Of a stretch of 64,000 nucleotides of DNA, positions 43,069-54,530 are shown in pieces. The stretch is from the NCBI GenBank assembly GCA_963971575.1, contig OZ020618.1:29316540-29380539 (forward strand), given 5' to 3'. The DNA comes from Liopterus haemorrhoidalis. Lineage: Eukaryota; Arthropoda; Insecta; Coleoptera; Dytiscidae. Below the pieces are notes generated by a model, which worked only from the letters and a program-made list of their open reading frames with translations, ran no database searches and was not told the DNA's origin. Position numbers and translations under genes: made by a program. How positions within the stretch are numbered: position 1 is the stretch's first letter; each line of letters starts with the position of its first letter.

Positions 43069-44037
43069 TAAGTGATTCGTCACACAAATCGAATGTTTTT
43101 TATTTACGAAATTATAAAATGTCAATACACACTTTTAAGTCGAGCTATAATGTTTATTTTATTCCTTAAATATATTAATTATTAAATTGATATAACTTCA
43201 AATACATAAATAGTATTTCGTAAATATATTCTAAAAATTCAAGTTTTATTCGATTTTGGTTTCTGAGTTAACAGTCATTTTCTTTTTCAGACATAAGTGC
43301 TTGGTCTACGTGACAAAATAGCAACATTGCGTTCCAGGGAGATTTCAATTTCAAGAGTTCGTACTAAAGTGGCCAGATAAGAGGCAAAGGAAGATTATTT
43401 TAAAGTAAAAGAATGAATGGCGGGTGCAATATAGCGACGAAAGAATTTTGTCGGACTTTTTCCAAGAAATTTATAATATACAGTGACAAAGAAAGATTTC
43501 AGTATTAAAGAAAATTATTTGTTTAAAAGCTTATATTTTTTTAAAAACATAACTGTAGTGTTTTCAACCAGTTGTAGTATTATGTTGTTATTTACTTGTA
43601 CCATATTTACGATGATCATACGTCCTTTATTACAAAAGACAGTCCTTAATTATAAAGGACAGTTCTTTATTTTAGAGCATTGTCCTTTAGATTTATTTAT
43701 TTCGCAAAAATCCAATTTTGTCCTTTATTATTTGTTTTGTCATTTAAAGTACAAACATTTAGTTTTATAACCCGTGCGCCGAAAGTTGGTGATTCCAGGA
43801 GAGGAGAGGGGCAATAATAAACAATATGTGAACCAGAGAAAAAACTTAACTAACAATTGAAATAGTAGAAGTATAATATATCTATCTATAAACAAAGTAT
43901 AATTATGACATAAATTGTATACAATTTTCTGAGTTTTTAAAAGACAAGCCTAATATTTTAAAAGAAGACAAAATTGTTTTATAAGGTCGGGAAATTACTC
44001 GGCAACAAGTGCTAACCAAAAGTACTGTATTTTTCAA
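43069..44037. other. AT-rich stretch with gtccttta strings
   Basis: No gene was recognised. The frame at 43483-43770 is hydrophobic and spans repeated gtcctttattac-type strings at 43622-43740, which are probably repeat sequence. Confidence 0.4.
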
Positions 44038-44190
44038 AATCAAGTGTTGACCTAAAAACACAAAAGGTCCTCACTTCCAATATATAAGTGATGGCAAAAA
44101 AAAGGTTTTCGCTTCTAAAATACAAGCAATAAGCTAAAAAAAGATCCTTACTTCCAAAATACAAATGATGACCTAAAAAACAAGCTCATC
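44038..44190 (-). repeat. Minisatellite family B, copy 4
   Basis: Four units of roughly 38 bp such as ggtcctcacttccaatatat then aagtgatggcaaaaaaa. Orientation is as in copy 2. G- and C-runs at 44237-44275 flank it. Confidence 0.8.
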
Positions 44191-44299
44191 AATTCAAGTG
44201 TATTCCTTAAATACACTAAAACTACGTGTTTTATTCTTGGGGCAGGGGGGCTCAAGTCTGTGTACCCCCCCCCCCCTGTGCGCGCCTTTGTTTTAGATC

Positions 44300-45254
44300 C
44301 ATTCGGTAGCGTATTTTTTTTTCATATTTACATAAAAAAAAATATTAAGAAAAAATTGGTTGGCATTTAAACAATTTTTAAACAAAAAACAATGATTAAA
44401 GGTACTTCTAAATATGTTTTAAATCGAATGAAACTATGGTTAGAAAATATTAGAAATTAGATCGAAAATTATTTATAAGGATTACAAAATCTTTACTACT
44501 ATACTAACTATTAAAAAAATATTGTTCTTTCAATTGATTTCTCATGTAAGGATGTAAAATGTTTATATGGTTCAATTCATAATAAAATACACTATATAAT
44601 GGATAAAAAAAATACATATAATCTAATTTAAAAAATATATAAATTTGTACTCTAGTTTGAGAACCACCGGTTTAAAAAAATTTTTCCTATAATGTCCCCT
44701 TGATCTCTTGTACTTTTTGTATCTCTAATAATAGAGAAAATAATGGCGGTGTTCCGTATCGCTGTTACACCCTGTATATTAGTTATCGCCAGATAATATA
44801 ACTAGTTATTGATTTAGATAAGATATAATATATTGTTGATTAAAAGCCCAGTTTTTTCTAATATTTTTCTTTCTTTTTTTTGTAACCACAGTCTCGTATT
44901 TGATAACATTTTTTGTACAGTTACAGTCCATCATTTTACACATAATTTATGAATTGCATATGGGAAGTGAGCTCTTAATGTCTGGCATACAAGATTTATA
45001 TGTTTCATATGTTGTTTAGAAGCGTACAAGTCTATTAGAGGAATAATTTATAATATCTCATTTATCACGCATCCTCAACCTTTCTCTTAATAAGGAAACA
45101 CATGTACTTCCATGTGTCTATTATTTTTTGCTATATTTGCACACATGAATTACTGTAAATTACGAGTATTTTATTATCATACTTTATGCTGGTATTATAA
45201 ACACAATAAGAGTAAAAAAAATCTGCTACTTTCCCTGTTATTTTTAGTCTTGAT
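44300..45254. other. AT-rich stretch with one hAT-like right end
   Basis: The string gtttgagaaccaccgg at about 44656-44671 is the complement of a common hAT terminus, but no left partner was found. Nothing else was recognised. Confidence 0.35.
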
Positions 45255-45423
45255 CAGGCGGGCACCCCGGCAAACTCTATAAAAACATGTTATTAAGGGG
45301 CACATTTTTTCTTTTAACTGTATGTGAGACCCCCGGCAGAAAAAATGCTGCTTTCTGAACCCACTGAAGAACAAAAATTGGCTTCTGACCCCTTCTCAAG
45401 AAAAAATACTAGGTGCGCGCCTG
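45255..45423. mobile_element. hAT MITE with 7/8 TSD, family C copy 3 (reference copy)
   Basis: Ends caggcgggcaccccgg and, inverted, caggcgcgcaccta. Octamers gtcttgat (45247-45254) and gtcttaat (45424-45431) agree at 7 of 8. At 169 bp it is the best preserved of three related copies (22370, 31895). Confidence 0.85.
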
Positions 45424-45494
45424 GTCTTAATATTTTATTTGATTTTTTTTTGCCAAAAGGTCCTTAATGATGAAATGGTGACGAAAAATTTCTG

Positions 45495-46394
45495 GAACCG
45501 GGTATTCTATACAATTACCTGGTTATTACCCGTTAATTACTTGCTACTCGTTTATTATTCGTTAAATACTCACTACCCATTACCTACCCGCTACTTGTTA
45601 ATTATTTATTGTATATCAGTTATTCTTAAATATTTATTCATCTAATAAAATAATACAACGGATGACTGAATCACCTTTAAAAACTTCATAATTTTTTACA
45701 ATATACAAAACTTTAGGTAATTTTGACTGCGCTCCCTAATAATCAAGGACAATGCAGCATCAGTAACATAAATGATCATCGAATAAAAGAACAAATGCTC
45801 GGCAATATTTTCTGTAAATATTCAGTTTGTTGTCTATAGAAGTAGGGTTTAGGAGACACTTGTAGGTCTCACATACAGAAAAATAAGTGCAAATGCATAC
45901 TCACTACCAGGGGCGGATCGAAGAACTGAATCGGTCCGGGCGATTTAGACGATTCGGCCCGGGCTAACAGGACTTGTTGGCCATTTATAGGGAACATTTT
46001 AAGAAGCCCGGCTCCCAGGTATAAATTAAGACCAAAGTATATTGAAATAATCTTATTTAATTTATATTTTCAATATTAATATCGAAAATAAAAATACAGC
46101 CCAAAAAGCTATCGGCCCATCGGGCGATGCCCGATCGCCCGATAGCTCGATCCGCCCCTGCTCACTACTACTGTAATCGAGAATGAACAAAGTACTCAAA
46201 TACCTCATACAATTACACGTTAATTATACGTTCTCCGTTTTACCCGCGACACTTTTATTATCCGCTACCCGTTAATTACCCGCTAATCGCTAATTAACTG
46301 TTAGCTAATGGGTAATCTGTAGATAGCGGGTAGCGGGTAATATGATCGACACCGGGTACAATTTTAACGCGTCGGATAGCCGATACCCAGGTTC
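45495..46394. mobile_element. Element with TIRs built of tacccg units, split by a hAT
   Basis: The left arm (45495-45610) and right arm (46225-46394) are inverted relatives, each made of many variants of ttacccgttaattacccgct. The tips read gaaccgggtat and, inverted, gaacctgggtat. The arms differ in unit number. A hAT MITE lies inside (45908-46160). No gene is visible. Confidence 0.65.
45908..46160. mobile_element. hAT MITE with perfect 8-bp TSD
   Basis: The terminus caggggcggatcga is a perfect inverted match at both ends. The octamer ctcactac is identical at 45900-45907 and 46161-46168. The interior contains complementary strings such as cggtccgggcg and tcgggcgatcggg. 253 bp, non-coding. Confidence 0.93.
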
Positions 46395-47313
46395 TCATTG
46401 TCATTCCTACTTTATGTCAAATTTAACATTTAATTTATTTATTTTACAGACAATTCATAACTTCGCCTGATGACTTAAAATGCTAAATATGTTCTCTTAT
46501 TTTATGCATTTTGCCATAGGACCTCGCATCAGTGCTCCGCAACCATTCTCACACTCGGCACAACAAAGCTCTTCCCAAAATTTCGTGGCACACCACAAGC
46601 AAAAATATATATAAAATTTGAGTTATAAAGTGGATACATAGAAAATAAAGTTTTAAAAATTCTGTGTATTTCGTTAATTTTTCGCATCAATTTGTGCTGC
46701 GTGAATAAAAAATATTTTTCAAACAAAAAACGAGATATAATGGCATCATTGATTCTTATTTTTGTAAACATGACTCAGATTGGAAGTTTATCATAAATGT
46801 TTTTCAGTTAAGGAAGTACTGTGTATTATAAACAGATTATTTGTGCTTTTTTCTTCTATTGGACGAATTGTGCAGCAATTGCTGCTTATCAACGTCTCAT
46901 GGCACACTGGTTTCGGAGTATTACAAGCAATGATAATTTTAATAATTTTTTGTTTTATTACCACATAAATGGATGAAAAAGAAGAGAATATGGCCGGACA
47001 AATAGGAAGATATTTCTAGTAGTAAATAGTAATATAAGAAGAAAAAGATATGTGTATATATATATATCTCCATAAACGATATAAGGTAGTAGGAAATATG
47101 AATATGTAAGTAAAACAATATATTATAATAGTCATTTAGAAAAATAATAATATTTTATGTATGTCAAGTAATGCCATAACTGATCAGAGCCGTATTTGCC
47201 ATAAAGCGGATGAAGCTGCTTCAGGTTCCACAGTTTTAGGGCCTACATTTTCGATAGAAACCAACATTTTATTTGTGTTAAGAATTATTGCAAATTTATG
47301 CAAAATATGCAGG
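46395..47313. other. AT-rich stretch with one hAT-like left end
   Basis: The string cagagccgtatttgcc at about 47187 resembles a hAT terminus but has no partner. Nothing else was recognised. Confidence 0.35.
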
Positions 47314-47458
47314 CAGCGCCGGCGTTACACATAGGTGAAGCGGGCACTCGCCTGTAGCGCAAAATTTGGAAAGGCGCAAAGTAAAATCCGTTTTTACTTT
47401 TAACACCAGGGCAGAAAAAATCTTGCCAGTGACGGCAAAAAGTCCAGCTCCGACGCTG
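47314..47458. mobile_element. Short hAT MITE, 145 bp
   Basis: Ends cagcgccggcgttac and, inverted, cagcgtcggagctgg. Octamers tatgcagg (47306-47313) and tatgtaga (47459-47466) agree at 6 of 8. The short length and GC-rich ends fit a hAT MITE. Confidence 0.7.
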
Positions 47459-47466
47459 TATGTAGA

Positions 47467-48120
47467 TATTACCTACAGTGGCCTTATTTATCACAATGGC
47501 GACATGCAGGTCAACATTTTTGATTGGTCCTGCCAAAAAATGGTAGAACAAAAGTAAACATTGTTTATCCTATCAAATTTAGTGGATTTACACATTTTTT
47601 GCTGTTTTTAAAGACAGTATAATGTTATAAACAGTATAATGTTATAAACAGTACAATTAGCCTTTAATCACTAAGGTATGTATACAAATATAACCCGTCA
47701 TCATATATGTACATGTCATCAGTGACAAAAGTGTACGCAAAATAAATTAAATATTACGTGTGTTCCATATACAGATGCTTACTAGTAATTAAACAAATAA
47801 ATAACTGTATGTATATAAAATTACTCAAATTTAAAAACGGTTGAGTTATTTTTTAAATATTTTTAATTGTAATTACTAAGTTAATACGAAGAAAATATTT
47901 TCCGTTAAAAACATAAATTTAATAGAAATGCATACATATTCGTATATCGCGTATATTAACTTTGCCTCAAAATGACTGTCAGTTGATGTATGTCGCCACT
48001 GTAGCATTACCCTCAAGTACCTATAGTTATATACGGCATTGTCCATAATAGCGACGAGTCGTCGGATAATAATTGGGAATTGTCTGTCAACAATATTGTC
48101 ACTATCGAGAACCAAATGCC
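47467..48120. other. AT-rich stretch, nothing recognised
   Basis: No motif-bearing frame or repeat end was found. Confidence 0.35.
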
Positions 48121-48349
48121 TAGGCTATTCCGAACGTTTAAGCGGAACTAAATGGAATTAAATTTTTTGTAAGTGGACCGAACTCACTATTTTATGATTG
48201 AAGAGGGCTTTTGTTAAACAAAATGATCAAAACCTCATTTAACCAATAAAAATTACTAGTTTTCAAAATATAGTTTCGCTTAAACCAAAGAACCAGACAT
48301 TTATAGAGTTTATCTTAATAATAATAATAATAATAATATATATATAAAG

Positions 48350-48620
48350 TTAAAGATGTATTCATTCCATTCTCTTTACCTATTATTGTTGTTGATTCAT
48401 TATCTTGATTCGTGTCAGTTCAACCTTTGAACGGGGATGAAATTTACCACAAGAATTTCACATTACAAGAGGAATCAAGTGACACATCATATTAAAGACC
48501 GTTAAATTCACTTAACTTTTCAATTTAACTTTTTCAATTTGAGCCATTAGTTTCCGAGAAATTAAGTGGGCTACCCTGAATGTCTTAAGTGTTATTTTAA
48601 AGAAACTATTGTGTAGTTAT
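48350..48620 (+). repeat. Repeat family D, copy 1
   Basis: About 260 bp whose inverted copy lies at 51340-51610. Shared strings are ccattctcttta, cagttcaacct, accacaagaatttcacatta, ttcaatttgagccattag and gagaaatta. It has no coding frame. Confidence 0.75.
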
Positions 48621-49159
48621 TATTATTTTTTAATATTATTATTATTTCTTATGTCAATAAAATATAAATTGCATTTCATTATTTTGTTAACTCCTCTATC
48701 ATCCTCTTATACAACTATATTTTATAAAAATTAATTAAAATATGGGGGGGGGGGGCATTATTTACTACCGATTTAGGACCCAAAAGTATAACCCGGCTAT
48801 GTAACTGATGTAACTGTTAGTTAACGGATAGTAATTTTTTATATTTATTTAATATATATACTCTACTAATCTGATATTAGCAAATGCACTCATCCATAAA
48901 TAATTCATCGATATTTATTAATATTATCTTATTTATCCAACCGTCTGCGTTTATTTATGTTAGTAATATGTAATACTAGGTGTAATGCCTGCTTAGCACT
49001 ACACTGTTGACATATTTTCGAGAAAGTTCAGTATGTTAATGTCGCTAATTGTTAAATTGCCTGGAGAATATTTACTAACGTTTTACTACCTAGACAATTA
49101 AAGGTAATAGAAATTATGATTCTCGGTTTATAGGCAATAAAATTAAATTATCACTACTA

Positions 49160-49240
49160 CAGTGAAGCGCAACCTTTTTACACTCGCGACCCTCTTTCTC
49201 AGACGATATTTCGACGCGACCCGTTATTTGTTTTTACCAT
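49160..49240. mobile_element. hAT-like left terminus
   Basis: cagtgaagcgcaaccttttt followed by cactcgcgaccctc resembles a hAT end. A candidate partner is at about 52870-52954 (inverted cagtaatgtcgcaacatg). Octamers cactacta (49152-49159) and ctctacaa (52955-52962) agree at 6 of 8. A second partner-like stretch with gcgactccttac lies at about 51248-51285. Confidence 0.45.
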
Positions 49241-49721
49241 TCCTATTATAAGTATATACGGATCGTTAAACGATAGTCGTTTTAGTACATACAAATTAAA
49301 TTTTTTATATATTTCAGTATATACGATTTAAAATAAATTGAATACTAATAAAAAAAAATAAAAAAATGTTTTATAATTCATTTTCTAATACGTAACTATC
49401 AGGGAAAGTTCATTTTTGATGTTGTATATTTACAATACATTTAAAATATTATCACAGTAATGGTTCACATGGATACGTCAAAGTCTGTTTACACCACAAA
49501 AGTCACCAAAATCATCAGATCTAGTTACGTATTACAAAATGAAACATCTTATAGCCTGTTTCTTTGGTTTAGGCGTAATTAGATTTTCACTTCTAGCATA
49601 AGAGTAAGGAATATATGTATTAATTACTCTATGCTTCTAGTAACTTTTACCGATTAATTGGGGCATTTGATAATTTTGTTTAGCAAAAGCCAACTGCAAA
49701 CTTTACAAAGAGAGCTCATGG

Positions 49722-49798
49722 CAACTTAAAACGTTTAAGCGGAAGTAACTAGAAAAAAGAAAATTCTAGTTAGTTCCGCTTAAACGTTTAGAATAGCC
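49722..49798. repeat. Hairpin with 26-bp arms
   Basis: Arms aaacgtttaagcggaa...taactagaa and their complement differ at one position and are separated by nine A/G-rich bases. Confidence 0.85.
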
Positions 49799-50337
49799 TA
49801 TAATATAATACATACAAAACAATTAAATCAATGGGATGGCTGTGCTTCTATGGAACTCATAATGTGTTCCGTGTTTGGGTTTGGATAAACCTGAACGATA
49901 TTTTGAATTTATTGGAACTACATATATCATTCTGAAAAGTCAATTTCAGACAAATAAGTTGATGCGAATAGACCATATTAACGTGACGTCACATATTGTG
50001 CTGCCAACTGACAACGGTTACCCCTGGCTTTTATTTTTTTTGCTGATTTAAAATACATGTCATTACTTTTATTTTCTTAATTTTATGATTATTTTCAATT
50101 TTGGAGCAAAAAATACACATCGTTGGTACACACAAAAAATACACACTAATATACCTAAAATATATACAATTCAGATAATTTATATTATTGCATAATGTTT
50201 TTATAAGCGTATACATACATAAGGATTCGAAGATATATTTACAAGTTACATTTTTAAATAATAAGAAAATCTAAATATCTTTCATATTAAATTAATTAAA
50301 ACTTTGTAATCACTAATATTTTGTTTCAGAATGGATA

Positions 50338-50475
50338 ATGGTGTACTGTTTTGTTCCAAATTGCAACCATTACAGCCATATTGATAATTGCAATTTTTTT
50401 CGTTTTCTGAAAGATGAAAATGAAAATTAATAGTGGATAAAACACATAAGAACAATTTATTTATTGTTCCTTCAA
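50338..50475 (+). pseudogene. THAP-domain N-terminal remnant (THAP copy 3)
   Basis: From ATG 50338 the frame reads MVYCFVPNCNHYSHIDNCNF then FRFLKDENEN, two stops, and WIKHIR. The cysteine pair C4/C9, the F-F-R-F segment and W-I-x-x-I-R are THAP landmarks in the expected order; the C-x-x-H pair is not recognisable. A pyrimidine stretch ending tttcag lies just before, a possible old acceptor site. A tgacgtca palindrome is found about 355 bp upstream, as also near THAP copy 1. Confidence 0.6.
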
Positions 50476-51339
50476 ACTATATAGATAAGGCAGACAGATT
50501 TACTGCTATGTTACCTGCCGTAATAAGGATAATTAACGGAAATTTGTCAAAATTAACCTGCAAAGTAATATTGTTTAGTAAATTAAATAACATATTAAAT
50601 TATAATGTATAAAATAAGAATTTTAATAAATATATATCGACTTGTAGATTTGATATGAAGCATTTTCTTACTTTGAAAACTTAATTTATTCTTCAAAAAT
50701 ACAATTTAAAAAAAACTTTTATTGTAACAATATGCTCAAAATAAATAAAATGAAACAAACCGCAAGGCGGCAGCACAGGCGCTCGTTTTGTGACGCATTT
50801 ATTAATATAGTTCATTGTATTAATATTCTTATTTCCTTGGATACTCATCACCAATTGAGAGCGAAAACGTTTAATAAGACGACGATTTAAATTAAATTCG
50901 CAAAGTTACGTTTGTAGAAATATCAGTAAGTTGTTCCTTTTCTTTTATGGAAATATTCGAATTGAAAATATCAAATGAAAATAGATCACAAATGCAGCCT
51001 AATTTTTCATTTGGTAACTTTTCTAAACGCCTCGAAAAGTTTCAATAAAGATGGCAAATCATATTTGTATATACATGTTCCAAAGTTTACATCAAATCTA
51101 TTCTTCCTAAAAATTGCTGATTTGGCATCATCAGTATGACGTCATATCGGATTTAAATCTACTTACATAAAAAGAGATTGGCCTCTGTAAGAAAAAAGAT
51201 TGAATAATAAAAAATATGTTATCGAACACGAGTATTTTTTAAAAATTTTGCGACTCCTTACAATTTTTACGCGCTCTCTGAGGTATCAAAGTCAAAGAAT
51301 TAAAATAATAGAAGTAATAATTATATTAAAAATTAATAA

Positions 51340-51610
51340 TAACAGTAGTTAACAAATTCTTTGAAATAGTAAGTAGGCATTCTGGGTCGACCACGTAATT
51401 TCTCGAAAACTAATGGCTCAAATTGAAAAAATAAAATACCTCTATAAAGGGAATTATACAGGCATTAATATGATGTTTCCTCTTGTAATTTAAAATTCTT
51501 GTGGTACGTGGTAAGTCACACTCCTGTTTAGAGGTTGAACTGAGACGAATGAAGATAGTGAACCACCAACAAAAATATTTAAAGAGAATGGAAGGAATGA
51601 AAGTTTTTTT
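51340..51610 (-). repeat. Repeat family D, copy 2 (inverted)
   Basis: The inverted counterpart of 48350-48620. It includes ctaatggctcaaattgaaaa, ttaaaattcttgtggta and ggttgaactgagacgaat. The two copies face each other across 2.7 kb. Confidence 0.75.
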
Positions 51611-51767
51611 TTTAAAGATCTTTTGTCGTTATAATAACACGGAGTACTATAAAGTTATAAGGAGAAATGGTAACCGACAAGTTCATCGAAAATCAATTCA
51701 TCGAAAATCAATTCATCGAATGATCAATTCATCGAATGATCAATTCTGACGATTCGATGAATTGATC

Positions 51768-52826
51768 AGCTACTTCTCCTGATTCACGGTAAGTTCATCG
51801 AAAATCAATTCATCGAAAATCAATTCATCGAATGATCAATTCAACGAATCGTCAATTCATCGAAAAAAAAATATTTTGTAAATATTTGAGAGGAATGCCG
51901 AGGGGATCGGAAAGTCAAAAAAGCAGTGGTCAATAAAAGTAGGCAGACTAAGAAATAATTGCATATTTTTTTTTATATGCTTTAAAAAAAGGTAAATAAA
52001 GTGACATAGTGTTTGAATATAAATAAAGAAATATAATAAGAAAACTTATATAATAAAACAAATACATTTATTGTTTTTAAGGTTTAATAAGACAGGTTAT
52101 GGGCAATCGCACGCAAATAATTTTTATAAATTCATACACAATGATACGCATTTTAATTGGGCTAATATGGGGGAAAATAAAGTACTATGCATCTAAAAAC
52201 AAGGTAATTAGGTTAGGTTTAGTTAGTAAAAGTCTAAAACCGAGCGGAGCGAGTTACCCATCTTCTAGTTTAAGGACAAAGCACTATTTTAGGTTAGGTT
52301 AGTAAGGGTTTCGTTAGAAGAAGCCGAGCGAAGCGATCTATCCATATTCTAGTTTAATGTCAAAACACTATCTTAGGTTAGGTTAGTAAGGGTTTGGTTA
52401 GAAGAAGCCGAGCGAAGCGAGCCACCCATCTTCTAGTTTAATGTCAAAACACTATCTTAGGTTAGGTTAGGTTAGTAAGGGTTTGGTTAAAAGAAACCGA
52501 GCGAAGCGAGCTACCCATCATCTAGTTAAATGACAAAACAAACTCACACTAACATAACAATGCCACCTGTTTAGAATCACCGTACATTGAACAAATCATG
52601 TGTGGTATGACGCGGTGTGACACATGTGCAGTTGCGTTTTTTTTTAGTCTGTCAACTTTTATTGACCACTGCTTTTTTGGCTTTCCGATCCCCTCGGCAT
52701 TCCTCTCAAATATTTACAAAATATTTTTTTTCGATGAATTGACGATTCGTTGAATTGATCATTCGATGAATTGATTTTCGATGAATTGATTTTCGATGAA
52801 CTTACCGTGAATCAGGAGAAATAGCT
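51768..52826. mobile_element. Long-TIR element with repeat-built arms
   Basis: The left arm (51768-51953) and right arm (52640-52826) are inverted copies of about 186 bp, nearly perfect, for example cttctcctgattcacggtaa, ttgagaggaatgccgagggg and cagtggtcaataaaag. The outer half of each arm consists of repeated caattcatcgaa-type units. A partial extra set of these units lies just outside the left end (51675-51767). The interior holds a 4-unit minisatellite. No transposase is encoded, and no target duplication is clear. Confidence 0.85.
52200..52545 (+). repeat. Minisatellite of four ~90-bp units containing TTAGG runs
   Basis: Each unit contains gccgagcgaagcgagc, acccatcttctagtttaatg and ttaggttaggttagtaaggg. 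The number of ttagg steps varies from unit to unit (two to three). Unit boundaries are otherwise regular. It fills the centre of the long-TIR element at 51768-52826. Confidence 0.85.
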
Positions 52827-52962
52827 GTGTTAAATGCTTTAAAATAAAAAATTATTATTATCCAACACGAAAATTTCTTAAAAATGTTGCGACCCCCTAC
52901 AAATTTTACGCGGCCCCCTATGAGGATCACAACCCACATGTTGCGACATTACTGCTCTACAA

Positions 52963-53399
52963 AATTTAGATAGATTTTATTTGTAAATATAAGAGTGGGA
53001 TACATGTCAACTAAATAAAACAATATTTGTTTTTTTCAGTTACTGTCCCTCTAATAATGTTAAATGAAAACAGAACTGAAAAACGGAAAAACTAATTTAT
53101 ACTTTACTGTCTGCACATATTCAACAACCATATATAGAAACTTTTTCGATGGACCATTTTGCAGGTGCATATATTTGTGAAGAATACCTGCTTGTTTATA
53201 CTGTGGTAAATTTAGTCTGTTTGAAATGAATTAAAAGTAAAAATAAACAAGAGGCATGCAATGTTTCAGTTTTTACCATTCTTTTTAACTCAACCATTTT
53301 AGACACACATATTTTTTCGCCATTTTTAATGGACTTTTTATATTGGCTTTTGTTTTACCAAAAATGTACAAAAAAATTTCTGCAAATCTACACATTGCA
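52963..53399. other. AT-rich stretch, nothing recognised
   Basis: No recognised coding frame or repeat end was found. Confidence 0.35.
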
Positions 53400-53461
53400 A
53401 AAAAAAAAAAAAATCAAAGTAATTAATACACATTAATGTGAACCGAAATATTACAACAAAC
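53400..53461 (-). repeat. Fragment of repeat family A
   Basis: The string ttaatgtgaaccgaaatatt then acaaca parallels ggtgtgaaccggaatagtac in copy 2 of repeat A. It ends at the hAT element starting at 53462. Confidence 0.5.
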
Positions 53462-53695
53462 TAGAGATGGGACGTTCTTGAACGAACCGGCTAACTTAGC
53501 CGGATCAGTACATTGACCGTAGTGAGCCGGTTCACCAAACTGATTTAAACCGGCTCACGGCTTACTGCATAGTTTTAGGGATTCGATTGGACATTTGTGG
53601 GATTGTGAGTTGTGACTGAAGTGAGCCGGATCTGTGTTCATGTCAAGCTTTGTGGGGGTGCGTCTTGTAATGTATTATGCACATAGCAACTCTAA

Positions 53696-53848
53696 AGCCT
53701 GGTTTATAATAAATATGCTATGGGGAACATAAACATAATAATTACACTACTATCTTTGTTCTGTTTATTACAAACAGATGTTTTGAATGGTCAAATCCAT
53801 AGTTCAATTCTTATGCGTTTATGTTATGGAGTTATTATAAACCAGGCT
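53696..53848. mobile_element. Tandem MITE, unit 1
   Basis: Inverted ends agcctggtttataata and tattataaaccaggct. TAA lies before it (53693-53695) and TTA after it (53849-53851). No coding frame. Confidence 0.85.
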
Positions 53849-53851
53849 TTA

Positions 53852-53963
53852 AGCCTGGTTTATATATATATATATGGCCATATTTAGAAGTTTATAATAT
53901 TTAGAAGAGAGTAGTGTAATTTTTATGCTTTTGTTCCATAACATATCTATTATAAACCAGGCT
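53852..53963. mobile_element. Tandem MITE, unit 2
   Basis: Begins agcctggtttatatat and ends tattataaaccaggct. It shares the TTA/TAA separators with the units on both sides. The TA tract just inside its left end has expanded. Confidence 0.85.
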
Positions 53964-53966
53964 TAA

Positions 53967-54127
53967 AACTTGGTTTATAATAGAGCCTTAATATAAACAC
54001 ATTGCATGGGCATAAAGATGAATCAAATGAGTATCACTGTTCTGTTTACGAACATCTGTTTATAATAAACAGAACAATGATATATCATTGATCATATTTT
54101 CGTTATGGATCTATTATAAACGAAGTT
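53967..54127. mobile_element. Tandem MITE, unit 3
   Basis: Begins aacttggtttataata and ends tattataaacgaagtt. TAA lies on both sides (53964-53966, 54128-54130). The TIR has two changes from units 1 and 2. The TWA separators suggest a Harbinger-type MITE. Confidence 0.8.
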
Positions 54128-54530
54128 TAATTCGGTGTAGACTGAGTGATTATGAGTAAAGTAAATTGTTTATTTTACTATTAAAATTATTACTAACCCG
54201 GTAGTTGAAAAAAAAACCGTAATAAAAAAATTCGATATTTTTTTAGAATCTTAATTATTTATCTTCTTTATTTCTTTAAAGCAAGACAGTGAGGCAGATT
54301 AAGAGAAAGGATGTTTATCAACAAGTTATAAATTACGGTTTGAATTCATTAAATACAAATGCAAGCAGTAGGACACGTACCACGTGTATGTTGGAAACTA
54401 AAAAACGTGTTGAAGTATAGATGAGGGAACTGATTGACGTTCTAAGAATCACAAGGATCCTGTTTTGAGCCGGTTCAGTGAACGATAACCACTGAGCCGG
54501 TTCCACGAACTGAGCCGGATTGCCCATCTA

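Larger units (their letters stand above)
48123..49798. mobile_element. Element bounded by about 30-bp TIRs with TA flanks (tentative)
   Basis: The left string ggctattccgaacgtttaag then cggaactaa and its inverted counterpart at 49766-49798 match at about 28 of 30 bases, each next to a TA. A further inverted copy of the inner 26 bases lies at 49722-49748, so the right end itself folds into a hairpin. The interior holds repeat D copy 1. Boundaries conflict with the alternative hAT pairing 49160-52954, so they are tentative. Confidence 0.5.
53462..54530. mobile_element. Non-autonomous hAT-like element carrying three MITEs
   Basis: The left end tagagatgggacg and the inverted right end tagatgggcaatcc are hAT-like. 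Subterminal regions share gaaccggct and gagccggtt strings in inverted order. No clear octamer duplication was found (caacaaac versus tatcccat). The centre is occupied by a tandem array of MITEs at 53696-54127. Confidence 0.6.

Noticed and set aside
42793..43125. Several arginine/proline-rich frames overlapping the 3' end of the RT gene
   Set aside because: They are other-frame shadows of the intact reverse transcriptase.
43483..43770. 95-codon plus-strand frame with hydrophobic segments
   Set aside because: It runs across repeated gtcctttatta strings and shows no motif; more likely repeat-derived than a membrane protein.
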